Source: Nannochloris sp. 'desiccata'
Lineage: Eukaryota > Chlorophyta > Trebouxiophyceae > Chlorellales > Chlorellaceae
Assembly (NCBI GenBank): GCA_019044685.2
Contig: JAGTXX020000012.1
Coordinates: 1,566,599-1,630,598, forward strand
Reading direction: 5' to 3'
Length of the DNA: 64,000 nucleotides
This document shows, in pieces, positions 20,809 through 32,819 of this stretch (within the stretch, counting starts at the first letter, position 1; every line of letters begins with the position of its first letter). Made by a program: the position numbers and the translations under genes. The notes beneath the pieces are model-generated. The model ran no database searches and was not told the origin of the DNA. It worked only from the letters and a program-made list of their open reading frames with translations.

Positions 20809-23800
20809 TCACCTCATGTAGGTATATCCATCGAGTCTACGCATGATACACTGCATTGCAGCTTCAGCTTCAGATACATCAATACGCCGACCAGATACCG
20901 CTTCCATTGACATGCTATGCATGCTACGCAGCATTAAATCTGCATCATGGCCAGCACGAGATAACACGGTGGCTACAGATTCACCCACCACTGTTCGCTC
21001 TATTATAAAAGAGCGAGTAGAGTTAGAGGAAGTCATAGAGTGGGTCAATGCTGCATCATCATCAGCACCATTTTTGTTGTTAATGTTGCTGTTAACGTTG
21101 CTTTCAGTAAGATGGTTCCAGTTGAGAAGTGAGCTGCACTCGCTGCCAGTTCTTGCGTGATTGCCACCATCGCCACCACCGCCTTCAGAGCAGAGGCTCA
21201 TACAGGATGCTACTGGATGCACAGGCTTCGTAATGCAAATAGTATCGCAATTATTATAAAGTACCTCATCGCTGCTGTTCATTGCATTGATCTGTACTAC
21301 GTCATATTGCAGCTGGCCATTCGTACTATTAGTTGGTGCACCAGCAGTTGTACTAGGCCGTACTCTAATTGTAGCCGAGTTCAAAGATCCAAACATATTG
21401 TGATTGGAGCCCATCGTTTCTTGGTAGACCCCGGTAAGGAACATACCCAGACGGTAAGGCTCATCGGCAGTATTAGAGGAAGAATGCAAAGGTAAAGAGC
21501 GGAGAGGTGCACCTCCATTAGGGTTGATAAAAGAATCAATTTTTCCATCAGAATCGCAGGTGAGATCAACAAGCACAGCACGCATATCAGGAATTTGTTC
21601 CAATCGCGACAATGGCATAATAGGAAATACTTGATCAATAGCCCAGCAATCAACTGCAGACCGGAACACACTCAAATTTATATGCACCATAGACACTGGG
21701 GAGTGAGAGTGGTTGCCGTCGGAAGAGGTGCACCTTGTATTTTCAGTTAAAGAGACGCCATGTAAAGTAGCAAGCTCTCTGCTCCGTGCTGAAATAGCAT
21801 CTACAAGCTCATCGACTGCTGCTTTGTCAGGTAACGTCAGCATTCCAAGTTTAAATGCACGAAGGGTGTCTTCCTTGAAATACGTGGCATCTCTGAGAGC
21901 ACCTCGTAAAGAGGAAGCAGTAGGACCCATACTGTCCAAGATCTGGCGTAGCGTAGTAAGCAAGATTTTAGCTTTAGATGAAATATCATTGGAGAGATTA
22001 GAAATAGTAGCAGCTATGTTGTTAGATTGTTGTTGTTCACTTAAAGAGCATCGCTGTAAAGGGCTGTGGAGGGACGCTGTGGTAAGGCTAAAAGGAAGAA
22101 AAATAGCGGACGTAGCTTCCTGGTCTTCATTATTAGCTATAAAATGAGTATTGGTAGTAATATTAGCAGCAGCAGCACCAGCGTCTTCTTCGTTGACAGT
22201 ATTTTTCTGAATGACATCAAACACAACGACAGCATGGTGAGATGCCAACGCTCTGCCACTTTCAGATACCAAAGTAGGTACATTGACACCTCTACTAGCA
22301 CAAGCTTCCCCAACTGCACCAACGACAGCTGATGCATAGTCTTCTAAAGCATATGCACGTGACGTGTGCTCTTCTGAACCAGAGCCGTCGTAGTCCACCG
22401 CCAGTCCACCACCAACATCTAAGAAAGAAAGACCATGCGCACCCATTTTCACTAGTTCAGCATACAAAGCAGCACCTTCGGCAAGGGCATCACGCACCTC
22501 GCCTAAAGAACTCATTTGAGAGCCCACGTGGAAATGCAATAAATGAAGGCGGGAGAGCAAATCAGCGGAACCAAGACGGTGTATTGCAGCAACAATCTGG
22601 CGATTATTAAGTCCAAACTTAGCATAATCACCTGAAGTGGATGCCCAATGTCCCCCATGGACAGTCCCCAATTTAGCACGGATACCCAAAGCAGTAGGAC
22701 TACCAGGTACCAGAGTTGCTGCTTTGATCGCCAATGCCACCTCCTCTGGCTGTTCCATGACGATCACAACAGAAGGGCCTAGCTGACCTACACGCATAGC
22801 TAATTCCATATATTCAGCATCTTTGTATCCATTGCAAATAATTAGAGTGCCGACAGAAGAAGTGCCAGCTTCAGCTAAAGTGGCAGCTGCCAGAACCAGC
22901 TCAGCCTTGCTGCCAACTTCTAAACCAAAGTTGAAAGGTAAACCAAATTCTACTACTGCTCGTACAACGTCACGATCGTGGTTGCATTTGACTGGGAAAA
23001 CACCGCGATAGCAGGCTGGATATCCAGCCCGCTGAATAGCTGAAGCAAAGGCACCCTGCAAATAGGAAGAAAAAAATATTATTAAGGAAAAGGGCGTGAG
23101 ACCCGGTTTCTATAGTTAAATGAATGAATTAAGGAAGCATTGTAGGCGGGAGTGAATGGAAAAGCGACTATAAGGTCTGAGTCCCAGTACTTACGTTGAG
23201 TTTAGCAATACGGTCTCCAAGGATATCAGGAAACCGGAGAATAAGTGGAGTGCGAAAACCCTGTGCCGCCAATTGAGATGTCAGCTCATTAAGATCCAGA
23301 GAAGGACCTGAATCTGCGTTGATTTGAAAGGAATTAAGAAAGTAATAGATGTTAAAATAATTAAAATAACCATAACCGCAGCAATATTTAATAAAAGATT
23401 AAACTTAATGCGAAAAAATCAACCCGCCAGGTGGGTTCCCTCTCTCTTGCCGCCAGGTGTAAAATTTTTGAAGGTGGGCTTACCTCCTTGCGGCTTTACA
23501 GCCAATTGACCATCACTTGAGACCTCGAAATACCCTTCAGACCATCCAGCGACGTTGTATAGCTTCGCGGCGTCGCTGGAATTCCAAGGAGAGTCTACTT
23601 GACAGCTGGGCGGAAGAGATTCTACCAATCCCGGGGAGGCAATTGTAAACTTGGTTGGCTCCCAAAGTTGCCTTGTTGGCTCCTCGAGACGTGCTGCTTT
23701 CGCGATATTACCCTCTTCTAAATAGACGCTGCTGTCCCCAGACAATGACAACGCCTCATCTTTTTCAATTAAGATCGAGTCCCGAGTTTGTCTGTTGACC

Positions 23801-23850
23801 AGCGAACGATCGAGGAAGTCGGCCCATGGTTTCTTGTCAGAGATTGCCAT
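20809..23850 (-). CDS. ADC: Biosynthetic arginine decarboxylase
   Basis: Three exons, 23484-23850, 23195-23313 and 20809-23055, about 910 aa. Makes agmatine from arginine in polyamine synthesis, using PLP. Exon 1 ends AAKLYNVAGWSEGYFEVSSD, exon 2 carries LILRFPDILGDRIAKLN, and exon 3 starts with the PLP-lysine motif FPVKCNHDRDVV (Lys about 185). NFGLEVGSKAEL, LHFHVGSQ, FLDVGGGLAVDYDG, SESGRALASHHA and the C-terminal DLTCDSDGKID are standard for the plant/bacterial SpeA-type fold III enzyme. It is longer than usual (about 700 aa), with low-complexity inserts rich in Asn, Ser and Ala after SESGRA and near LNSATIRV. The exon 2 acceptor has a second in-phase AG six bases downstream. Confidence 0.92.
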
Positions 23851-24085
23851 CCAGAAGGCTAGGCGCTCTCTTAGGTTGTCGTCGAGGTATACAATCCAAT
23901 GAAGAAAAAACAACAGCCTCCAGGGGTGTATCAGCCTAGAAGGTGCCCTTAACACGCTTCTCTTTGGCGGGCAGAATCAGTCGACTTTCCAAAGCGCCGC
24001 GAAGGTCTCTTGAACTCACCCTCATAAGATCGTCAGCGAATTTCATTTATTGGTAAACGTTAATCTACAAACTATACACTTGAAG

Positions 24086-25192
<1,107 letters not shown>

Positions 25193-25432
25193 GTAGTTGG
25201 AAAAATGGATGCATCAAAAATTCGTTCAGATTGATGATATTGCTGTCTACCATTCTGCATATGTTTATATAGAATAAGAGCACCCATGTCTGCTATATTT
25301 TTGTTAGTGCTTGCTCTTTTGTAAAACAATAAAATTTGATAGAAACAGGAAAGAATGGAACGTTACAAAGCGAGAAAAAGGGTCGACAAGGAACTACTTT
25401 AAATCAAAAAATGAACTAGCAAAACAACTGAT

Positions 25433-25909
25433 TTACTTTGCAGGAGGTGGTGGAGGTGCCCCAGATCCTCCACTTACTTTAGCCTCCACATCCTTCTCTT
25501 CGAGAATTTCTACTGTGTGCCCTGCAGGCACATCCCATGGAGCCCATTCCTTCATATTGACGACAAGCTTGAGTTCTTCTTTGCATAATTTAATTTCCTG
25601 CTCAAGTTGTCTACCAAACTGTTCTTCTAATGCTGCGTCAGATGCGTCTGTGTTCAATGCCTGCAGCTTGGCGTTGACGGTGGCCTCAATGGATCGTCTG
25701 TATTCTGCATCTGCAGGAATGTCCTTAAGAGCCGCCAAGACCTCTTGTAATTTCTCTGCAAGGTGATGTCTGGCTTGTTCATCTACAGGGAGGCCAACAA
25801 TTCCAGTTGTGGCCTTGCTAAAGCTTCGTGTTGTGATCGCTGCTGCTCCTAATTCCCACCGGAGCGATGGCAGCGCCGTTGCCAGCGTTTTGAGCAATGA
25901 CGATTGCAT
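25433..25909 (-). CDS. NDUFA5: Mitochondrial complex I subunit NDUFA5 (B13)
   Basis: 158 aa, no intron. Accessory subunit of the NADH dehydrogenase peripheral arm. The N-terminal ~30 residues (MQSSLLKTLATALPSLRW) are consistent with a mitochondrial presequence. The core begins at TTGIVGLPV, then DIPADAEYRRSIEATV, a glutamate-rich helix (EEQFGRQLEQEIKLCKEEL) and the family tail EWAPWDVP. Ends in a Gly/Pro-rich stretch (SGGSGAPPPPPAK) beyond the conserved part. Converges with TPI over 240 bp. Confidence 0.9.
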   Translation of the reverse strand: MQSSLLKTLATALPSLRWELGAAAITTRSFSKATTGIVGLPVDEQARHHLAEKLQEVLAALKDIPADAEYRRSIEATVNAKLQALNTDASDAALEEQFGRQLEQEIKLCKEELKLVVNMKEWAPWDVPAGHTVEILEEKDVEAKVSGGSGAPPPPPAK

Positions 25910-26291
25910 TTGTCAATATACTCAACTAGATGGAGACGCGTCAGATAATAGCACAATAGCAGCCACGATGATTTGATTGAAGAACAAGGTTAAGTTTGGA
26001 GACAGGGAAATTCAAGATAGATGCCCTTGTCAGAAGGTTGTCAAGAATATTTAATATGTTCCACTGTTACTATCGGCTGGATTCTTTATAAATTAAGGCC
26101 ATCTATCATCGAAAATGAAAAAATTCCCTGCTTTTGAAGGAGGCACCATCTGCACATTTGGTCGTCTTTAATTTTCATAAACTTCAATATTTTGCTGGAG
26201 CCCAAACGTCTGTAACATATAATAGGGGGATTGCAAGCAGTGGTTTCCAAGGCAAGGTATTCTGCAGTGGTTCCGGTTGGAATTCTTCAGG
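25910..26291. promoter_or_regulatory. Divergent promoter region
   Basis: About 380 bp between NDUFA5 and the small coiled-coil gene, transcribed away from each other. No gene or repeat seen. Confidence 0.35.
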
Positions 26292-26788
26292 ATGTCAGAA
26301 AGCAGAAGTGTATCGTCCTCTGGAAGGGATGGGTCATTTAATAGTGCAAATATAACTGTAAGTTGGGATTATATACGTGCCGGTGATCAACTAGTTTGAA
26401 GCTATTCCATATATCTTACTAAGTTAGGAACAATTCCTTTCCATGCTTGTTGAGCAAATCCAACTGACACTGCCTTATCGTTTCATCATTCCTGACTTAC
26501 ACAATGCTGCCGTATAATGTTTATTAGATGCAGAGCTTTACAGAGGACCACAGAGCATTATTACAAAGGGTTCAGAATATGAAAAAAGAGTTAGCAGACT
26601 GGAGAGAGAGGGCGGCAGTAAGAAATACAAACTACACAGACCAGCTCAAAGAGCTTCAAAATGAGATACTCAATTCCATGAAACAGCTAAAAGAGGATTA
26701 TAAAATGATGAAGTCAAAAGTTAGAGTTGTTCTTGATAAGCACGACCCTGCCTGGAGAGAAAAACAAAGTGGAGGCCACCGGCGGTGA
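26292..26788 (+). CDS. Small coiled-coil protein, possibly KxDL/BORC-like
   Basis: Two exons, 26292-26357 and 26528-26788, 108 aa. Exon 1 encodes a Ser-rich start (MSESRSVSSSGRDG). Exon 2 is almost one continuous amphipathic helix, rich in Lys, Glu and Leu with heptad spacing (LLQRVQNMKKELADW ... LKELQNEILNSMKQLKEDYKMM), then KVRVVLDKHDPAW. The pattern MK.L..DY..MKSKVR loosely recalls the KxDL (KXD1) family of BORC/BLOC-type coiled coils, but the match is weak. The intron is canonical (GTAAGT...TTAG). Function not established. Confidence 0.6.
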
Positions 26789-27095
26789 CGGAAAATATTA
26801 GAAACATGTATACTGTTTTGCAATGATATGGCTTCAAATCAGCTGTGATATGAACAGTTTGTGTAATAAGCAGAGAAATAGCAAAAAAAAAAAAAACCTT
26901 CAAAAACTCTGCTGTTGTGACTTCTGAAGTCACTTACAATGAAACCGGCCGTGGCGCCCAACTTGGAGAAGCAGTTTGCTCTCCTTATAACTTTTTAAGA
27001 CCTCTCTATGCATACAGCATTATTGTTATACGCATTTAGTGATTAAATATTAGGAGCAGCTGCTGCTCAACTATTTACCAACTACCTCGTCTGGT
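26789..27095. other. Intergenic region
   Basis: About 300 bp with a 13-A run near 26883. Nothing recognised. Confidence 0.3.
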
Positions 27096-28039
27096 ATGGT
27101 TGCATCCGCGGGAAATCGTATGTTGCAGCGTGGGCCGCTCCCTCAACATGTAGGGCAAACTCTTACAAAAACATTCAGAGCCTCCGAGGTTACTGCGTTG
27201 CCTCGAGCGCGTGGTTGCGACACCAATGCCTCTCAACGGACTTTTAGAATTCGTGTTCAAGCTCAGGCCAGAGGCCCTAGGGACGACAACTGGGTTACAT
27301 TCGACGGAGAGGAAGAGTGGGACGACGTGAGTTTCTTATTCCTTGTTCAGATCGACAGGGTGAAAGAAGTGAATCTCTGTTTTTTTACGTCCCGCCATTC
27401 ATTTCTTTTCTAATTTTATTATTGCAGGGTGGTCCCTCAGGGCTTTCAGGCCCCATTGTCCAGCAATCATTCCGTGCAGTAGGTATGGTGATCGACCGTG
27501 TTACTGATATTGCTCTGCAAATGGCTCCTGAGGATGCTTCTCCTACAGCAGTCAGGGCGGCAGTTTCTGGTGGCCTCATTCTCTTGTCTCTTTCCTTCGT
27601 TAAGGGTATCATTTCGGTGAGTAGAAAAGAATAAGCTGCTATTCTCTAATGCTGAACTACTGGTCCTGGCTCTCAACCCTTGCTAACGTATGAAAATACC
27701 CCTTCCCCTGCTTCTTTATAAAATTAACCGCAGTTCTTCATCACAATTGGCACCATCGTTTTTGGTGCATTTGTGGCCGTAAAGGTCTTTGGATTAGACG
27801 TTGGTGGTTCTTCTAATGACGATAACAATAGACGTGGTAGAGGATCCCGTGAAAAAGGTGGTAGAAACAACCGGTCGACCTCTGCACGTAGTAGTAAAAT
27901 AAGAGACCCTCCTTCTCTGTCTTCTGGCGTCGCAGGTCTTATCAATCGAGTGCTGGGAGGTAGCGAAAGTGAGAGTGACGATGGATTGATCGATGTATGG
28001 TTTGAGAGAAAGAGTGGAAAGGGAAAGAAGAAGAAATAA
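27096..28039 (+). CDS. Plastid-targeted membrane protein of unknown function
   Basis: Three exons, 27096-27326, 27428-27616 and 27734-28039, all joined in phase 0, 241 aa. The first ~55 residues are Arg/Thr/Ala-rich without acids in the early part, like a transit peptide. Two hydrophobic segments follow (AAVSGGLILLSLSFVKGIIS and FFITIGTIVFGAFVAVKVFG), separated exactly by the second intron. The C-terminal third is a charged region rich in Asn, Arg, Lys and Ser, then a short Asp-rich motif ending DVWFERKSGKGKKKK. I do not recognise the family. The motif and domain order suggest an integral plastid membrane protein with a basic tail; this is inference. Confidence 0.65.
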
Positions 28040-28252
28040 GTTAGGAAGAGATGTTTATAATCGTACCTACCTAGAAAAGTACATTTTTTCCTTGTTTCTT
28101 CTTTCAGTTATTTTTCTGTAACGTTTGTGTGTTTTGGAGTGTGTATATCTGTGTGTTTCCCTGTGATTGATTTCTATTATTATACTACTTTGATTTTCTA
28201 TGTACACACGATATTGTGACCTTTTTAAATAATTCGAACAAGCTTAAAACAA

Positions 28253-29350
28253 CTATCTCTTTTTATTGACAAGACCTTTTAGGAATTTAGCGCCCTGCGT
28301 CAAAGGTGAATTTGCTGCAGAGGCATTATAAAACGAGACTTCAACATCCGTCGATGATGGGCGGCGCTGCATTCGTGCTACAGGCTCCCAAATATCATTT
28401 TGTCTCATAAATATTCTCCAGGGATCTCCAGTCACCTCTCTACCTTCTCCTCCACCACCACTGCTAAAGCCGCTCTTTTTATTACATCCGACACATCTAA
28501 AAACAGCACCTTCTTGCGTGGACACAACAAATGCTTTAATTAGTAACGGCATGAAACAGTATACTACTTTAAAACTTCGGACAAAGGCGGTGTGTACTGA
28601 ATCAATATCACCCAAATCATCTTCGGCTGCAAGGGGTGCCCATTCTGCGTTTAATAGAATACAAACAGACCCCCGCCATCTACCCAATAACTGTTCTACA
28701 GCTGCTACATTGATTATTTTAGGAGCTACTATAATTATACAACTTCCTAGAAGAGAATCAGATTCATCTTGAAGACAGGCATCTAAAGAAACTACGTTCT
28801 CTGTGGCATTTTGGCCACTGCTAGTATTTGAAACAACATAGGTAAATTGTTTTGGCCAGGGTGATGGAAGACCCGAAACTACGTCTTTTGCTAATGACAT
28901 AGATGCATCTAGGCTTTCATCAGCTACAGGAATCTCAACTGAGAGCTTTTTAGTCTCACCAGCAAAACCGGGAGCAGAGGCCGGGGAAATTTTTTTCTTT
29001 GACTTTTGGGACTTGATGGAAGGTAGACTCGCTGCGATTGCAGCGCATGCTTGGGAGATTGCTTCCTCTCTAGAGTCTGGGAGCATAGAAGCTTCTGTGG
29101 CATCCGAAGGAGCTTGGCGTCCAGCAGCACATGTAAGTCCAAATCGGGAGATAAGTTGTTGGTGCTGTCGTCGTGGTGCTGGTCTAAGTATCGTAGCTCT
29201 ATCAGCAAATTGGCAGTTATTCAATGCAAATGGCGACGTGCGCGTGTTATTAATTGCATGTAATGGGGAAGCTTGTCCTTGCCGATTACAGGATAAATTT
29301 GAGAATGGAGGTGAGATCACTTTCAAGGTTGAATGGCGAGCCAGAGGCAT
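28253..29350 (-). CDS. DUF1995-type plastid protein
   Basis: 365 aa from the ATG at 29350. The N-terminal ~75 residues are basic and Ser/Gln-rich with no acids, consistent with a chloroplast transit peptide. The body matches the layout of DUF1995 proteins, which in plants include LPA3-like photosystem assembly factors: an acidic N-terminal part (PDSREEAISQACAAIAAS), a nucleotide-like beta strand (CIIIVAPKI), WRGSVCILLNAEWAP, and the family's RSFKVVYCFMPLLIKAFVVS...GAVFRC. Divergent from the PPR gene. The assignment rests on the motif pattern alone. Confidence 0.6.
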   Translation of the reverse strand: MPLARHSTLKVISPPFSNLSCNRQGQASPLHAINNTRTSPFALNNCQFADRATILRPAPRRQHQQLISRFGLTCAAGRQAPSDATEASMLPDSREEAISQACAAIAASLPSIKSQKSKKKISPASAPGFAGETKKLSVEIPVADESLDASMSLAKDVVSGLPSPWPKQFTYVVSNTSSGQNATENVVSLDACLQDESDSLLGSCIIIVAPKIINVAAVEQLLGRWRGSVCILLNAEWAPLAAEDDLGDIDSVHTAFVRSFKVVYCFMPLLIKAFVVSTQEGAVFRCVGCNKKSGFSSGGGGEGREVTGDPWRIFMRQNDIWEPVARMQRRPSSTDVEVSFYNASAANSPLTQGAKFLKGLVNKKR

Positions 29351-29668
29351 TATGACCAATCTCTGTTCTTTTCTATATTACGTTAAAGTACGTAAAGATT
29401 GTAAATATATTAAATTTGGCATTAAGCAAGCATTGTAAGCTGTCGAGATAAATACTTATTCCAACTTGTGGACCACCCTGCAGTCCTTTCATTAGATTAT
29501 TTAAACATCATATATGATTTATGACATGTACACTATTATCAAAAATGCAGGCAATGCGCGTTAAGCGCTGACTTAATTTTTCAAAATAATAAATTGATTT
29601 TAGAAAATCACAACTTCTACCTGAAAACGTGGTAATGTTTCTTTTCTTAGCATTTATTGAACTATAGG
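29351..29668. promoter_or_regulatory. Divergent promoter region
   Basis: About 320 AT-rich bases between the DUF1995 and PPR genes. No other feature seen. Confidence 0.35.
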
Positions 29669-31324
29669 ATGCTTCAGCGTAGCATAATTGGATCGAAACC
29701 CGTCAATGTCCTGGAGCTGCGCCTAGATGCCAGGACTTTATTTCCTCGCCGCCCCCTTCACCGTCAGAAGCAGCAGTGGACGACTGTTCGCTCATCACTA
29801 GCTCCCAAAGACTCTAAACCAACCACTGAAAATGTCCAATGGACTGATGATGCTCGTACATCAGTAACAGATGCTGTAATTCGCGGTTTTTTAGCTTCTA
29901 CAGCCAGAGAAAGTAGTGGGAGGTCGGGCCCAAATGGAAAAGCAGGTAGAGGAGGAGCATACGTGAAGCAACAAAGCAAACCAAGACCGGATAATACCAC
30001 TGTTTCCAATAGAAATGACAATGACAAAACCTCTAGAAAAGAAGGTAGAGGGGATCAGGGTATAATAGTAGGTCACTTATTAGCTGGTGATTTTGATGAA
30101 GAAATACTTCGAGCAGCACCGACAACAACCCTTAATTGGTCAATCAAAACACTAGGCAAGCAAGGCCGCCTTGATATCGCTGAACAGCTCTTTCACTGGA
30201 TGCGTATTAGGAACATTGCCAATGAACATTCCTTTGTCAAACTGTGTGAAGCATGTGAGGCAGCACGCTCCCCTTCAAAAGCCCTCTTGACGTGGCGGAA
30301 CACCCGTCGTTTACCTACTTCATTTATTCTAGGGGAGAGATCAGCAGCTGCTTTGTTAAAAGTATACAGAAAAGTAGGAGATTTACAAGGAGCATTACGT
30401 ATTTTGGACGAACTGTCTACCTCTAAAACTATAACAATCAATCAATATGCATTCAATGTTGTTCTTCGCTGTGCTGCTGATCAAGGCGAGATTGCAGCAG
30501 CTCTTGACGTGGTAGAAAAGCTACGTGTACATCCCAATTCTCAATGTGATTCCCGTACTTTTAGTGCATTACTCTCTGCTATAGTTGCTTCTCAGCGGTG
30601 GTCGCGGACTTCAGCGGTTCACAAATTACTACTAGAGGAAGGCGTCGTACCCGATGCGACTTTATATTTACAGTTGATTGCATGTTATGCCGGTGCGGGT
30701 CGTCCTGAAACAGCAGAAGCAGTGCTCGATTCAATGATCGATGAAGCACTCCGACCAGGGCGGGTCCATTGGAATGCTTTACTTTCTTCTTATGCTCAAT
30801 CGAAAAGATACGAAGGGTGTATTAGTGCATATGAACGTATGACTCAAGTTGCCGGTATTCGGCCAGATCAATATACTATGGTAGCACTGCTCCACGGCGC
30901 AGCAGGGGCACGAGGTGGTGTTACCGCAGCGTCGAGGGTACTGGGATTAATGCAGCAACATGATATAGCTATGAACATCGAGATAGGTACGGCATTAATA
31001 GCATGTTGCAGACATTCTCCACCTGGACCTCATGAACGGCGTCGTTCTGTTGAATTTTCGCATGGTGTGCTTAGTATATTAAAGTCAGCGGGGGTAGCAC
31101 CAAATATCAAAACTTACAACTCATTGATGGCTGTTCAGTTTGATGCTGAAGATTATGTGGGAGTGAGAGAAACACTGGATTTATTAGAATTGTCTGAAGA
31201 TGTAGAACCCAATGAGGCTACATGGAATATAGCATTGGGTGCATTCCAGGCAGCAGGTTTCTTTGATAGTGTTATGGAAGTAGAAAATCTTAGAGAAACA
31301 TGGCGTACGTTGCACGGGAGGTGA
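29669..31324 (+). CDS. Pentatricopeptide repeat (PPR) protein, organelle RNA-binding
   Basis: 551 aa from the ATG at 29669 (the frame is open slightly upstream without another ATG). After a basic, Arg/Ser/Gln-rich N-terminal region of about 140 residues, likely containing an organelle transit peptide, come about nine 35-residue helical hairpins. They are visible as repeated cores such as NQYAFNVVLRCAADQGEI, DATLYLQLIACYAGAGR, GRVHWNALLSSYAQSKRY, DQYTMVALLHGAAGARGG, NIKTYNSLMAVQFD and NEATWNIALGAFQAAG. P-class PPR proteins bind plastid or mitochondrial transcripts one base per repeat, for processing, stability or translation. No E, DYW or SMR domain at the C-terminus. RNA target unknown. Confidence 0.88.
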   Translation: MLQRSIIGSKPVNVLELRLDARTLFPRRPLHRQKQQWTTVRSSLAPKDSKPTTENVQWTDDARTSVTDAVIRGFLASTARESSGRSGPNGKAGRGGAYVKQQSKPRPDNTTVSNRNDNDKTSRKEGRGDQGIIVGHLLAGDFDEEILRAAPTTTLNWSIKTLGKQGRLDIAEQLFHWMRIRNIANEHSFVKLCEACEAARSPSKALLTWRNTRRLPTSFILGERSAAALLKVYRKVGDLQGALRILDELSTSKTITINQYAFNVVLRCAADQGEIAAALDVVEKLRVHPNSQCDSRTFSALLSAIVASQRWSRTSAVHKLLLEEGVVPDATLYLQLIACYAGAGRPETAEAVLDSMIDEALRPGRVHWNALLSSYAQSKRYEGCISAYERMTQVAGIRPDQYTMVALLHGAAGARGGVTAASRVLGLMQQHDIAMNIEIGTALIACCRHSPPGPHERRRSVEFSHGVLSILKSAGVAPNIKTYNSLMAVQFDAEDYVGVRETLDLLELSEDVEPNEATWNIALGAFQAAGFFDSVMEVENLRETWRTLHGR

Positions 31325-31609
31325 ATTGAGAGCTTTTGTTTTATTGTCATTTGTTGTAAGTATCAGATTTTTAAAACTTCCTGTGTGAGGTAGAGAGACG
31401 GCTATACTTGTCCAGGCCACTTTGAGAGCGTCGAGGTTGAAATCAAGGGTGATGAAATATAGTGGGGCCTGAGATCAGGGAATCGTAAACAATTCAAACA
31501 TTTCGTAAATAATTGCGATAATTTAATCGTCGGCTTTAATTTAACTGGCACAAGCATATCGTTATTCTCGGTTGATCTATTTCCGAATCATCGATCATAG
31601 AAAAATTCA

Positions 31610-32722
31610 ATGCTGTCGCGGGGTTTTGTGGTCTGCACAGCCCCGAAGTCGGGATTGCAGACCCTCAATAAATTTGTTAGATGCAGCCTGCAGTCTGGAG
31701 AACCGAGACCTCATATCAAGTACCTAAAAAGTCGCTCCCCACTCTCGTCAACACCGTCACCGCTGCTGCACCATCAAGATAGCTCGGCGAGACCGCGCTC
31801 TGCAATAGTCCCACATAGCTCCGCAGCTGGAGATCTCAGTGAAACGAATGAGACCACCACCGCTGCCGCTGGGAATCCTAGTCTCATAGAACCTAGAGAA
31901 TCTTGGCACCATTTACTCCATGGCGCTGCATCGTGGCTCGCAGCATATAAACCACCTCGTTACGTATGGCGTACACTCGCAGCCCTAGTTTTAGGCGGTG
32001 AGGTCATGGTTCGTATCTTACAAGGCAAAATTCATTTGCGCAACACAATGGATCAACTCAATTTAGTAGGCCCTCGTTCCCTTGGCGTCTGTCTTCTCAC
32101 AGCCGCCTTTGTCGGCATGGTTTTTACTATTCAATTTATCAGAGAATTTGCAAAATTGGGTTTAACGAGATCTGTAGGCGGTGTTCTTGCGTTGGCACTG
32201 GCTCGCGAGCTTACCCCTGTCGTTACTTCTATTATCCTTGCTGGCAGAGTTGGTTCGGCCTTTGCTGCTGAGTTGGGTACAATGCAAGTTTCTGAACAGA
32301 CAGACTCTTTACGTGTCTTGGGCTCGGATCCAGTTGATTATTTGATCACACCCAGAGTATTAGCATGCATGGTAGCAGGACCAATTTTGAATTTGCTCTG
32401 TTTCTGTATGGGGATGGCAGCATCTGTTTTCCTAGCCGACGCTGTCTATGATGTGCCTGCTAATGTCATTTTAGATTCTGCATGTAGAGCGATAGATGCA
32501 TGGGATATAGTGACATCTATGATAAAATGCTGGGTATTTGGGACTATTATATCAGTTGTATCGTGTTCTTGGGGGTATACCACCTCTGGTGGTGCAAAGG
32601 GAGTTGGTGAAAGTACGACCTCTGCTGTAGTTATTTCATTGGTGTTGATTTTTGTGTTTGATTTTGCATTGTCGTTCTTGTTTTTTCAAGGACAGGGAGA
32701 CGCTTTGAAATCTTGTATGTAG
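31610..32722 (+). CDS. TGD1: Plastid lipid ABC transporter permease, TGD1/MlaE type
   Basis: 370 aa, no intron. N-terminal ~110 residues form a Ser/Arg-rich transit peptide-like region. The MlaE/YrbE permease domain follows (about 130-365), with the characteristic opening helix RNTMDQLNLVGPRSL, then helix FVGMVFTIQFIREF, then the conserved ALARELTPVVTSIILAGRVGSAFAAELGTMQVSEQTDSL, seen here in pieces, LRVLGSDP and final helices. Predicted inner-envelope permease of the TGD complex that moves ER-derived lipid into the plastid. In plants TGD1 works with TGD2 and TGD3, which are not in this window. Converges with the HflX gene over about 100 bp. Confidence 0.9.
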   Translation: MLSRGFVVCTAPKSGLQTLNKFVRCSLQSGEPRPHIKYLKSRSPLSSTPSPLLHHQDSSARPRSAIVPHSSAAGDLSETNETTTAAAGNPSLIEPRESWHHLLHGAASWLAAYKPPRYVWRTLAALVLGGEVMVRILQGKIHLRNTMDQLNLVGPRSLGVCLLTAAFVGMVFTIQFIREFAKLGLTRSVGGVLALALARELTPVVTSIILAGRVGSAFAAELGTMQVSEQTDSLRVLGSDPVDYLITPRVLACMVAGPILNLLCFCMGMAASVFLADAVYDVPANVILDSACRAIDAWDIVTSMIKCWVFGTIISVVSCSWGYTTSGGAKGVGESTTSAVVISLVLIFVFDFALSFLFFQGQGDALKSCM

Positions 32723-32819
32723 AGTAGCAGAAATAAGAGAAGATCCCATATGTTGTTTTGTAAATATATCCGAAAGAACAAACATAGAAGAATAAAAGAA
32801 AGAATGCCGGTGTATACAT

